A stretch of 64,000 bases of DNA from Acanthochlamys bracteata (taxonomy: Eukaryota; Streptophyta; Magnoliopsida; Pandanales; Velloziaceae). This document shows, one piece after another, positions 24,960-36,309 of the stretch (positions within the stretch are counted from its first letter, which is position 1; each line of letters opens with the position of its first letter). The position numbers were made by a program, and so were the translations under genes. Where the stretch lies: the NCBI GenBank assembly GCA_019914995.1, contig CM034132.1:8922662-8986661 (forward strand), given 5' to 3'. Below the pieces are notes generated by a model, which saw only the letters and a list, made by a program, of their open reading frames with translations, did not search any database and was not told the DNA's origin.

Positions 24960-25210
24960 TCATTTTATTTTCTTCTTCTCCCCACCGTCCGCTTCGCTCT
25001 CGCTATTTCGTTCCTCTTTTTTCTTCGATCATTCTCTCTGTTCCGGCGCCGTTTTTTTCATTTTTATTTCTCTGGCATTCTTATTCTCTGCAATTCATCT
25101 TTCTGCCGTCGAATTGGTAAAACTCAGCTCGTCGGCGTGTCAATCTGCAAACCCTAAACGGTCGAAACCCTAAATCGGTGATTTTTCAGACTTCAGACTT
25201 AGTTTTGAAG
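24960..25210 (+). promoter_or_regulatory. Orphan promoter/5' leader with two telo boxes
   Basis: A CT-rich leader-like stretch contains AAACCCTAAA and, shortly after, AAACCCTAAAT (about 25150-25174). It ends at a good donor, TTTTGAAG followed by GTATGA at 25211. About 1.5 kb of T-rich intron-like DNA follows, with a possible acceptor at about 26744 (ATTTCAG, then GAGGATG). Telo boxes are common near the start sites of plant ribosomal-protein and proliferation genes. No coding exon follows before the opposite-strand CCT fragment, so this looks like the detached 5' end of a gene or a non-coding transcript. Confidence 0.5.
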
Positions 25211-27019
25211 GTATGAATCACCTCTAGGTTCAGTAATTTGGTTATGTGCAATCACTCCTAATCCAAATCTTAATCAATCTAAAATCTCTCGATCTTCGCT
25301 TGTTCGCTCTGCAGTGCTCCTAATTTTGATTTCTTGGTTTTGAATCGATTTATTGGTTGATGGTGTGATTTTCGGTTGATTAGATCTTTGAAAACAATGG
25401 CTTGTGTCTCTTTATGCTATTGAGTTGATGTTCTTTGTTGTCTGTGTATTTGATTCTTTCCATTATTTGATTCTTTGATTCTTTGCATATAATTATGGTT
25501 ATTATTTTGCTAGAAATAAGTAAACAAATCATAGTTTTGGCCAATTGTAAGAAAGCTACAAGTTACAAGAAATCATAGTTTTGGCCGATTTTACTCGAAT
25601 TTTTTGTTTATTCATCTTGTTTCGTTTGTAAGTTTTTGTTTGTTGATATAGATAAGGACAGTTTGGAGTTTGGTTTTGTTAAAAAATTAATTTTTGAAAC
25701 TGTTATGTAGTTTTTCCCTAACTTCTGAAATTGTGTATTTTGATGAATAGAGCTGATGGTTTTGTGTACTTGACGTATTTCTGCTACTCTTCCCTTCTTT
25801 GATGCTTTAATTTTCTTCCATATATTTGATTTCTGATTTTTTATTTATTATAAAGGGAATGGTAATTTTAATGCAACTTAGCAGTTACCCTTTGCCAATT
25901 CTTTCCAATGAGCTCAAGCTTGCTACTGAAGTTGCTTGAGATGCTTTGAAGATTTTGTGACTAAATCTTATGTTTAGCTAAATTAGTTGGTGATTAGCCT
26001 TATTGCTAGTGATGGGAGAATGAAGCAAATTTAGTTAAATCTAACTGCTTCAAGTTACCTTAGCAGTGTTGGTCTGTGGTTGATTTATAATGTCAGTGAT
26101 AGCTATTTACTTTGCACACCAGTAACAGTTATTCAACCAGATCAATTGGATCACATAGAGGCTGGTTTGTAGTTGTTATTTTGCTGGAAAATTTGTGTAT
26201 AAATATTGTTTATAGTTGAGATTCCAAATAGAGATTGGTTTATAGCTGAGGCTAGTTTCCTTGCTCCCTGTTCTTTCAAGGATGTGCAATCATTTTGCTT
26301 ATCTTTTAATAGAGTCAAGTCATCATAATATTGCTGTGTTGTCAATGACTTTCTATTTATAGTTGTCAATGACTTGTATCTTGAATGCTGTTTATTTTAA
26401 TGCTTCCTGGAGATCTAGATGTCTTGCTACTGCTGGGACACAAGAGCTCTAGGATGCTATTGCTTTTAATGCTAAAAAACATATAGGTTTCTTGTTGGCA
26501 GCAGTGTTTGAGCTCTAGATGCCTTGCTTCAGAAATTTATTTGTTGCAAGTTTTTGAGCTTCAAATTGTAGCATGGTTTGGTATGATGCAGTGGTCTTTC
26601 TTGTTTTCTTCCCTCATTTTGGAAACAATTCTGCAATAAATTAGGCCAAATTTTGTTCTAGTGATTTTCTTTTTGTTATCAGATTAGATGTCTGACCTAG
26701 GAGTAGATTTAAGTTAATTTATGTGACAACATTCATGAATTTCAGGAGGATGTTGTCTTGCAAATTGTCATTAGTTTTATGTGAGTAATCCCATTTCTTT
26801 GGAACTTTATCTTTGTGGGTATTTTCTATCATTATACTTCTTGAATAACAGTAGTTACTAATCCTGCTTCTTGCTAAGGGCCTTTGCTTTTCTTCACTTA
26901 ATAGAACATAAAAATTTATTTTTTAAATTTATTTTTTTATAATAGAACATAAAAATTAATTTACTTTCAATATGTAAATTTTATTAATTTTAAAAAAATT
27001 AAAATAAATATTATTATAA
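25211..27019. other. T-rich intron-like DNA with no recognisable exon
   Basis: The composition (T-rich, scattered TTTGATT words, no long ORF) is that of plant introns and not of the very A+T-rich intergenic DNA elsewhere here. I see no protein-coding segment on either strand. It probably continues the transcription unit whose leader lies at 24960-25210. Confidence 0.45.
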
Positions 27020-27572
27020 TCACTTCCATATATCTTCTAAAACCATCCAAAAAAAAATTTGATACAAAAGTTTCTTGCTGCATGTTTTATAATATGATTC
27101 CATAATATTCGAGTTCAATAAATTACTCGTATCACCCGAAGTTAGTAATTCATGCAAAACAAGAATCTCTTCTCCGTTCTTTTTGGTGAAATTTCTCTGG
27201 TTTTTCTTCTTGATATAACGATCGATCTTTTCTTTTCTCTCCGAAGCCGAACGCTGACCGACTTTGTAGCTGGATTCATCTAAAGTTGGCATCTCCGTTG
27301 CCGGTGGCGGAAGTGTTGCTGAGCTGCTTACTATTTGCTGTGTATCACCATTAACCTTCCGAGAAGATTAAGCAAAAACAAATTTATTTTCAATAAAGCA
27401 GGGATGAGCGGTTACATGCTGTAATCGCTTCGCATGATTGTTAAACCAACCTGTATCTGATCGGTATGATTTTGGATGAGTTGATCCGGTACGAAAAAAC
27501 ATAAACCTTCTCCGGCATCAGGTGTAAGGCTTCTGTAAATTGGTTGTTGAACGTGCTCTGGGAAAATCATCC
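27020..27572 (-). pseudogene. Truncated CCT-domain gene
   Basis: Two minus-strand exons, 27572-27451 and 27355-27020, join in frame with GT/AG. From the internal ATG they give 151 residues. The first exon has a CCT-family-like segment (FPEHVQQPIYRSLTPDAGEG). The second reaches ERKEKIDRYIKKKNQRNF, matching the first half of a CCT motif of the type in plant CCT/CMF transcription regulators, where ...NQRNFNKTIKYACRKTL normally follows. Here the sequence diverges right after NFTKK and runs to a stop, so the nuclear-localising second half of the domain is lost. The upstream exons of a normal gene are also absent. It is probably a pseudogene, though expression of the short frame is not excluded. 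Confidence 0.75.
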
Positions 27573-28060
27573 CTGAATCTTACAGTCAGGTAGCTACTTC
27601 CAGATTTGAGAACTTTCTTTTTTTTTATAATTTTTTTTTTATTCTTTATCTTGATCTGGATGGATGAAACACAGGAGTTGATGGATTGGACTGAGAAATT
27701 TCAAATTCGAAACACAGAAATTTCACTTATCTGTTTAAATTTCTTTTTTTAGTCATCGAAAAATTTTGTTAATTTTTTATGAGTATTGAATGATAATTTT
27801 GAATGTATCATCAATACATTTGAGTAGATCTATCAATCTTATGTGTTGGCTTTCGTTGTTGTGATTTTTTCTAATTTTGTTCAGTAATTTCAGATTTATA
27901 AAATTTAAAATTTTATAAATTGGGCAAGTGGGTGGAAATTGGGAGGGTGAGAAGATGGACAAATTGTTTTCTTTTCTTTTTTTTATATTAAATTTTGTAT
28001 TAGGGACGGATCTAACATAATTCTAGTGATTGGTTTTTATTGAATTTTCTTTTTTGAGCA

Positions 28061-28145
28061 CCCGCCAAAATTTTCAGTGAAATCTCCGAGTGGGTTTTTC
28101 CGCCAAAATATTTAATTTTCGTTTGTATTCTCAGTCGCGCCAAAA
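28061..28145. promoter_or_regulatory. Three E2F-type sites upstream of ORC6
   Basis: Read on the minus strand, TTTTGGCGGG (28061-28070), TTTTGGCGGA (28099-28108) and TTTTGGCGCG (28136-28145) match the E2F consensus TTTSSCSS-type core. They are spaced 38 and 37 bases apart and end about 90 bases before the ATG. Plant ORC genes are established E2F targets, so S-phase control is likely. Confidence 0.75.
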
Positions 28146-28210
28146 TCCTTACATAACCTTCTCCACTCATCCCAACAAGTCTCTCTCTCCTGATTTTTTT
28201 AGTTGTTTTC

Positions 28211-28232
28211 ATGAAACAATGACAGAGGAATA
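28211..28232 (+). promoter_or_regulatory. Two overlapping mini-uORFs before the ORC6 ATG
   Basis: ATGAAACAATGA encodes three residues and a stop. ATGACAGAGGAATAA overlaps it in another frame and encodes four residues and a stop; it ends only a few bases before the main ATG at 28237. Such short uORFs can lower initiation at the main start. That they lie in the transcript is inferred. Confidence 0.5.
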
Positions 28233-28236
28233 ATCA

Positions 28237-30866
28237 ATGGATATCTCCACCATCACCCAAAAGCTCGGCCTCGCCGATTCCAGGCTGATAGTTCGTAAGG
28301 CGGAGGAACTCCGCCGTCTATCCGACATCCAGTTCGAATGCTCTACTATCGGCATTGTAAGATTCAGTTATTTCTTCCCTAATATATTGTTCCACGTTTC
28401 AATTTTCTTTTCCCCCACAAACATATGCATCTATCTAAGTCATTCTTCTGGATAGGGGGAGGTGTGCAAGGCCGTCATCTGCCTCGACATCGCTACATCC
28501 AGGTATTTGGATAGATTGATCAAATTGGACGATATTTTGTAATTGGGTTTTTTTTCGAGGGAATTTGATGTGGATTTCCAATCGGAACAGGATGCAGGTT
28601 TTGTTCGATCGGCAGAACGCAATTCGGCTTAGCGGGATGTCGGAGAAAGCATATGTGAGATCGTTCAATGCGATGCAGAATGGGCTAGGGGTCAGGTGGG
28701 TTTCATCATTCTCTTGATTTCAGTATCTTTTTATTTGAAGAAGATTCGGAGTAGTACCTTTTCTTCTTCTTCTTTTATGTAAAAATATATACTATTTTAA
28801 AATTTGTTTTATCAATTTCTAGGGCAAAATTGGACATCCGAGAGCTTGCCATCCAATTTGGATGTGTCAGGATTATTCCGTTTGTTCAGAAGGGAATATC
28901 TTTGTAAGTGTCCTTCCTCAGTTGAGATTTTAATTTCAGAGTACCAATCTCTAGTGTGATAAATTACCGTTACTCAAATTATATGTTTTGAGCAATGGTC
29001 GGATTGTGAAGAAATTTCTTAAAGGACTGCATGTATCTAACAACTTGTGGTGTTTTTATCAGTTGGGTTGAGTAGCAACTTTAGGCAATCACAGGTGATA
29101 ATACACACATCAATTTCTTCTTCCTTTTTTTTTTCTTCCCATCTTCAGGTCGGATTTTCAAAGGGTTAACACATCTATTTGGTCTATTGTCTCCAACAAG
29201 TCTTGCTTGGTGTCTTCTAGTAGAAGTTCAATTTCTCTGAAATTTTCTACAACATGTTGCATAATTGCTAATTTAGTCATTGGAAAGTGCAAGTCTAAGG
29301 TTCTTGTTTTCATGCAAGCTTGTCATGACTGCCAATTTAAATTTACGAGTAAGACCTCATTATGACCAAAAATTAATAATTGCAATCAGGTTAGCAGGCA
29401 TGCATGGATCTTTCCTTGATAACTAGTTTTATATTGCAGAATTGGTTTGAGTGTACATTACTATGTACTTGTGAGAATATCTTGGCAAATATTTTCAACC
29501 CCTCTGGTAGTTTATTGAGTTGGACTTAATCGAGTTGGTCTAACTAAGACTTTATTGCATGTCATACTGGTCCATGTTACTAGGAATGTTTCCAATTGTT
29601 TCTGATGTTATTTTTGTTGATTTCCATTAAGAGCTTGCAATTTCATCCCCCACTTATCTTAATGGACTTGTATATTTACACTACAAATTATCATTGTAGG
29701 TACAAGGTACGGTTCCTTGCTGCACTGCCAGCTTCTCGTCGGGCAAGTACTGACTTCAATCGTCCAGTTTTTACTGCAGTTGCATTCTATTTGTGTGCGA
29801 AAAGACATAAGGTAGTTGCTGTTGTATGTTGACATATTGGCAGAATGCCTAATATAATGCTAACATATGTTTTCATGTACTTTGCAGCTTCGAGTAGACA
29901 AGTTAAAACTGATGGAACTATGTGGAACATCAGAATCGGAATTTACTACTGTAATATTGCCTACCTAGTACCTTAATTGATTTTTGTTATTCAAACTAAA
30001 GTTCTTTTTTCATGAGGCCAGATTGTTTTAAGTCTTATATGTTTACAGGTGTCTACATCCATGAAAGACCTATGCTATGATGTCTTTGGAATTTCAAAAG
30101 AAAAGAAAGATGCAAAGGATGTTAAAGGACATAGAGGTATGGAAGTGTTTGCCTCTGTTTTGAACTGTTCTACAAACATGTTCCTACAGTGAACTTTCTT
30201 TTGAAGATTTTGCTGTTCTTTACTAGTTTAATTGACACCTGCTGAACATACCGTGTGGTGACAGAACTGCTGGATGTGTTGCCGTGCAAGAGGCGACATG
30301 AGGATGAAGGGGAAGCATCTGATGATGACTTTTCCGCAGATGATGCAGATGGACTGGAGGTAACTATGGCAATCTCAAAAGTAGTCAAGGCTGTATGATA
30401 TGTACTAAACTGAATGTTGGTTCTATTACTGATAGCCTCTAATTTCTTTTGGTGTAAAGTACCTTGCTTATCTCTTTTGAAAATAGAATAAAATGCTTGA
30501 GGGTTAGGGAAAAGTACATTTATTATGACAAAGTTAATCAAAATCTGATTGTAGTGGTCTAATTATATATGTACATGCCAGATCTCTAGCTACAAGAAAC
30601 GTAAACAGATGGAGAAGCGTGGCTATGAGGATTGGAAGTCATCAGTTATTTCTTCTAACAGAGGGAACAACGTAGACGGTATGACTTTTACTTCTTTATA
30701 TAAAGGCGTTTTCCTACAATTCTCTTCAGCAAAAAACATCCTGTTGACATTCTGTTTTGCTTCATTCTTCCTTTCTGTTGGTAAAGCTGCTCCTATCAAA
30801 CACAAAAAGCAAGCTCGGCTCAACTTTGCAAGGAAATCTGCTGATGGTTTTGCAACAACTGCTTGA
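28237..30866 (+). CDS. ORC6: Origin recognition complex subunit 6
   Basis: Exons 28237-28356, 28456-28502, 28591-28695, 28823-28903, 29700-29811, 29888-29950, 30049-30136, 30265-30359, 30582-30678 and 30787-30866 join to an intact 295-residue protein, close to the ~284 residues of Arabidopsis ORC6. Diagnostic segments include VCKAVICLDIA, RLSGMSEKAY, ELAIQFGCVR, RFLAALPASRRA and KEKKDAKDVKG. ORC6 is the smallest ORC subunit, with TFIIB-like helical domains that help ORC bind origin DNA and load MCM. Residues ~205-225 are acidic (DDDFSADDADG) and the tail is basic. The last intron ends in AAAG where the decayed copy at 41.2 kb has ACAG. E2F-type sites lie upstream. This is the only complete copy of the three in the window. 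Confidence 0.93.
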
Positions 30867-31733
30867 TGAGATCTCTTATTTCATGTTACCATGCAGAATT
30901 TCCAAGCTGTAAAATGCCTAGTATTGATGCTGATTATAAAATCAGATGTGTTATTTCCTTGAGGTTGCCAAGCTGTAAAAGGCCTATCTCCAGTTTCATG
31001 GCATGCTTCTCTGAAGGCCAGCAAAAGAATTATCAGCTTAAACATTTCAGCTCTTATAAATTATTAACCCTTTTAGTATTTCATGGGATACCACTGATCA
31101 TAAGCACATTTGCTACTGTTGTCAAAATTCTTCCAATATCTTGAGCATTTCTTGTACTTGAATGTCATTTAGTTACCAGTTAAATGAAATTGTTTTTTAA
31201 ATACAATGGTAACGAACAGGTTCACCGTTGCAGATGCACGTAAAGGATATATCTTCAATTCATTTTGCTGATTGCATAGTCCCTGCATTAGGGATTGCTA
31301 CCAAGCATGACATTATAGAGGTTGAGACTATGCGAAGATGTTCCTGTGGAGTTTGTAAATCATTCTTGTTTGCTACCATTACAACTTTCCATAAAAAAGC
31401 AACTTTTGGTGTTAATTCCTGAATAAAAGAATCTAAGGGAGAAAATTCTGAATTTAGGTTGTTGAATTTGGTTTGATTATTTTTTCATAGCGAGCTATTG
31501 TTTATAGCTAAGCACCCTAGGTGGGGATGGCCAGAGTATCTCTCAACCAATTGAAAGATTGAAACTTGAAATTCATGTGAGTATAAATTTATATTTACAG
31601 TCAGTATTTGAATATTTTTTCTAAAAACATTAATTAAATTAATAAATCTGAAAAAATTATTTAAAAATATTTTTAATTGTTTGAAATCTGAAAATATGTA
31701 AGTTATGCTAATAAAAATCTGTATCTTATTAAG

Positions 31734-31769
<36 letters not shown>

Positions 31770-33575
31770 AAAGAAATAAAAGTACTTTAGTTTTTATATG
31801 TATTTTAGCGCACTATACAATTGTTTGTGACCGTAGAAATTTATAAATTTAATTTCTATTATTGAATATAAAAAACAATGAATCAGTAATATGTTGGCAA
31901 TATTTTATCTAAATCGGACTATAAATCGATTTTTATTCAAATACTTGATCAAGATAACTAAAACTATATATATATATTTGACGTGGATTCATTATTAGAT
32001 AAACGAGCGAGTGATATATTTATAAATTCAAAGTTAACCATGTTAGAAAAGGATATCTATAAGCATGAAAATAAACTTAGGTCGTGCTTGGCTGATCTGA
32101 AAAAATGCTGCTTATTGATTAAGGAATTTAGGCATATTTCTAAAATAAGAAGCTTATCTGATAAAATATATTTAGATAAATAGTGTAATTTAAAATAAGT
32201 TGATGATGATATTTACAGAAAAAGTATTTATAAGCTGAAAAAGAAATAACTGAAACATTTTTAACTATATAATAAATAATATATATTAAAATTTGTGAAT
32301 CATTTTTCACATATATCTCGATCGAAAATGTTAGAAATAAAATTAGTTCTATTCTGTGATTGATTTATAATTCCTTATCTCTGATTGAGTGATTCGATCT
32401 ATTAGATGAGATCTGTAGTTATTGGTCTAGACGTGTAAAATTGTTGAAATAGTTCATATTCTATAGGTAATTATCGCTATTGTTTTCAATCGATTTTGTA
32501 GTACATTGAATTTCTGTTGCATTCTTTGCGTATGCTGCATTGAATTAGCAGTTAAAATGATCATCTACGATTGCTTTGGTGTTCCTGTTAGATTTCGTGA
32601 GCAAAGTTTGCTGTTCTGGTGTTATTATTATACCTTGCAATGTTTAGAATAGCTACTGCCAATGCATGCCTGCTGTGAGTCTGCGACTGTTTTGCAAAAT
32701 TTTGTAATAAAAATTGCACCAAAGTACTATAGACAAATGTGTATATATATATTATGTGATGATAACATATTATTATAATAGTTTAATATAAATATAATAT
32801 TTCTATATTATGTAATAAAAATTGTAACTATAATTATAATTGCATTACAATTATGTAATGCAATAATTAAAAAATATTTACTTTTTGTGTAAATTGATAT
32901 ATAATTGTTAAACTTAAATTTTTAAAAATAAACTTATTTTAATTTATCACTTTCAAACATAAAAAGATAACAAAAAATACTTTCAGTTTACTTTTAGCTA
33001 AAAGAAAAATAAAAAACTGAATTCACTTTTCGCAAAGCGTTTGACATGACTTACCACAAAAATAATATTTTAATTTTTAATTTCATATTTATCAATATAT
33101 TACTTATAAATATTTAAACAGTTATTTAAAAATTTTAAAAAATATAAAAATTTTAAATAATAATTTTTTTATTATATATCTATTTTTTTAAATGAAGAAA
33201 TAAAATTAATTTAAAAAAAATAAAAATATTTTATATTCTAAAAAAACTCCGTTCTAAAAGAACTCCCTAACGCCCCCCACCACCGGATGACCACTAACTC
33301 AATTCTTCCTAAAAACACACCTGCACTGCAGTACAACTCGGGTCAGCATGAGAAATGAAAAGACCAGCAGTAGTTATTTACCAACATCACTACTAAGTAA
33401 CCACATGTAAAGCATATACAGCACCCAGATGACTAATGTAAGTACGAAAGAATACCTCCTAATTACCATTACCAATGAATGCTAATTGTATAAATCTACA
33501 GGTGCTTCCAAGTTTATACAATAAAACCCAAAATTTGCCCAAATTGGCTCAAATATCAAGGTGGAATAAAACCTT
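30867..33575. other. ORC6 downstream region with unique insert and TA microsatellite
   Basis: 30867-31600 is ORC6 3' sequence and is also present after the third copy (41241-41980). The next matching stretch after that copy corresponds to about 32755-32940 here, so about 31620-32750 is extra in this copy. It holds a (TA)13 run at about 31740-31767 and A+T-rich DNA with no convincing gene. 32.95-33.55 kb is A+T-rich and then becomes the 3' region of ASF1. Confidence 0.6.
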
Positions 33576-36201
33576 TCAGCTTTGGCTTGGTGGTTGATCA
33601 GGCTCAAGCTCTTCGTCTGCTGCGTTGCTTTGAGGTGAGGAGGCAGATCCTGCTTGCCCACCATTTTCACCAGCTTCGGGGTGAAAATTGATGGGGAACT
33701 TCGTGACACGAGGCTTATCAGCCAAGATATTTCTCTGGACTCTGTCAATGAGAATTTTTGGCGGATTCTCTTCTCTAAGCTGCTCATCATCATAGTCATT
33801 GTTGACATAGTAACCAACTCTTATAAACTCTTGGCCTAAATAAGAGCAAGTCAAGAGCAGCACAGTGACACCAATGATATCTTCGTCACGGATCTTAGAA
33901 GGATCAGGAGGATCAGCCTGAAAGTTCCTCAATTATAAGAGATGCCTTACGCAGGTTATACATGGAGTGTAAAGCCTGTTAATTGAAGAGATAACTTGAA
34001 TTAGCTGCAGTTACCTGTAATACAAAGCGGTAGTTCCCAACATTGACAGGTCCAATAAGCACACTCTCAAGCAATTGATCAAAAGTCTCATCCTCAGCAG
34101 ACCCAACATATATGAGCTTCCATTCCAAATCTGCAAGTGAATACTGTGTACAATGTTATTATTCAAGAGCCAGACACAAGCCACAACCATACAAATTGAA
34201 AAAAACAACACAGTCAAGATAGCTTGTGTATGTTAGACAAAACAGAAAGGTGCTCATCAGCCATGTATCAACAATCATAGAACATGAACAATGATCTTGA
34301 AGTTCATAGTAACTCAACATGGAGTATTCAGTGATAATTTTCTCTAATGCAGTCATACAAAGTGTGCTAGTGCTTATCATTAACTCTTTACAAATTATGC
34401 CCACTCTGTAACTTAAACGTCATATAGTTGTAACTGCATAGAATTATTACACATTCGACTCATTTTGTGCACTTATAGTTCCATATGAGTGACTTCCGCT
34501 GACCACAGGACAAACTCAAGATTAAGAAAACAGTCCAACAAATCATACCACAATTTTTTACCCCTCTCATTATAATATTATTTTCTACTATCTTTCATAC
34601 CCGGACATCTATGACAACTTGCATCATAGCAATCAGAACCTTAATGCTTCAGATAATTACAAAAATAAAAATTTCTGACCATGGCACTCAAACTGAAATC
34701 TAAGCTTGCAACAGAACGTACAGAAATACTCTGAAATTTGGTGTTCCTTTCAAACATTTCCAAACCTTTGCTGAGTTTAATAATAATTGGTGTATCTATA
34801 TTCTTATCTAAGTTTGAAAATTGGTCAGGGCATCTCTGCCTTATCAAGGTGACTATACTTGTTATAGAGATAGGATAACTCCAAAAACTTCATCTCTCGA
34901 TCCTTAGCCCACTTCAGGAAAGAAGTAAGGTTAGCTTAGAAAGCTAATTATGCATGCCACTCTTTGTTAAAAGAATTTAGAATTTGAAGAATGCATATTT
35001 CTCACCTTCTCTTATGACCATGGAACCACATATTGAACACTTTGGTTAAACATGGGGACTTCAGATATCCACTTGAACCCAATTCTCTTGGAATTGCGAT
35101 AATAGCCTAAGTGGCTCGACGCGAAATATTTAACATGAAGTTTGGCGTTTAGATTGTTTTTTAAGATAAACTTTTTTAGCCAAGTATGATCACCAATATT
35201 AAAAGCTAGAAATTGATTATAGATTTTTGAAGGAATATATACTCTGTGGGAGAAAATAATTATACTAACTACTGGTAACACTCCAACGTTTTTGTATTTT
35301 TACCATAACAGCAGTTTATCAGTCCTATATATGCCTTCAAAAACGCAGACTAAGTGAGGATGGACAAGTACAGTAGAAACAAATGTCTCTACTTCTGTTC
35401 CATAAGATCTCAGATTAAACTATTTCTGAGTAAAGACTACAAAATAAACACAGTCAAGCATGAAAACAGATTCCAGGATCGTTTGACGATAAATAAAAGC
35501 CCCACAGTTCTTGCAAATACACTCATTTCCAATACCACATACCAAGTGACATCATCGCAATTAATCAATTTGATCCACTAATTATTTCAGCTGAAAAACC
35601 ATTAGCATAATCAAGTAAAACCCTAATTTTCATCACCCAAGGGAGCAACAGATGCATTCTAATTCAATTAAAATTCAACTAACTACGTTATTCAGCACAG
35701 ACTAAGCCCTCAAATAGTAACAAATTTTGCACCACATCAGGACCCCAAAACACAGCAATTTTCCGTAACGATCATTTCATACCAAGCTATTCACCCAAAT
35801 TTCACTAATCCACCACACACATCTTTAGTAACCATCCAAACATGCCTAATTCACACATTTCATACACACGACTCACAATTCAAACAAAACCAAAAAACCA
35901 CAAGAGATCGAAAACGCTTAATCTTTCCAAACAAAGCAGTACCATAAAAATGGAAGAAGCGAAAATAATGTGGCAGTCCGCCCAGGTCATGTACCCAGGG
36001 AGATCAAAAGGATCAAGCAAATCCATCGAACCAAAAGCACCGGAAAAAGTCGAATTTGATACCAATCAATAAACTAATTAAAAATCTCTCACCGTCTTCG
36101 AGAGGTATGAGACACTCGTCAGAAATCTCGAATTGGAACGGTTGGTGGAACGCGGCAGGGTTATCAAGAACAGTCACGTTCTTAATATTCACCGCGATCA
36201 T
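33576..36201 (-). CDS. ASF1: Histone chaperone ASF1
   Basis: Minus-strand exons 36201-36093, 34130-34015 and 33917-33576 join in phase to 188 residues. The protein has the highly conserved ASF1 core, an immunoglobulin-like fold binding histones H3-H4: VNIKNVTVLDNP at the N-terminus, then EWKLIYVGSAEDE, DQLLESVLIGPVNVG and TCSYLGQEFIRVGYYVNN. A short Glu/Asp/Ser-rich tail (about 155-188) follows. ASF1 hands H3-H4 to CAF-1 and HIR in replication-coupled and replication-independent nucleosome assembly. The start is the conserved M-x-V-N-I-K start. Only about 110 bases separate the ATG from the divergently placed ORC6-derived duplication. Confidence 0.95.
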
Positions 36202-36309
36202 CTCAGTGCGTTAGATCATCTTAATGAGGATGATTTCACCGCCGGCTTACCTTATCCGCCGCTGCTCGCCGGAGGAGAGGGAGAGAGAGAGATTATGGCC
36301 GGTAAATCG
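36202..36309 (-). promoter_or_regulatory. Remaining native ASF1 leader/promoter
   Basis: This short stretch holds GCCGGCTTACC and a GAGAGGGAGAGAGAG tract (CT-rich on the gene strand), typical of a plant 5' UTR. Immediately beyond it, homology to the ORC6 5' region begins (TCCGAGTGGGTTT at about 36309, matching about 28086). The ASF1 upstream region is therefore now largely ORC6-derived DNA. Confidence 0.55.

Noticed and set aside
24704..25120. 138-codon frame at the start of the orphan leader
   Set aside because: Composition is leader-like (Ser/Phe/Leu runs from CT-rich DNA); no conserved domain and it spans the presumed promoter.
31983..32183. 66-codon Lys/Leu-rich frame after ORC6
   Set aside because: A+T-rich insert, no homologue recognised, no splice or promoter context.
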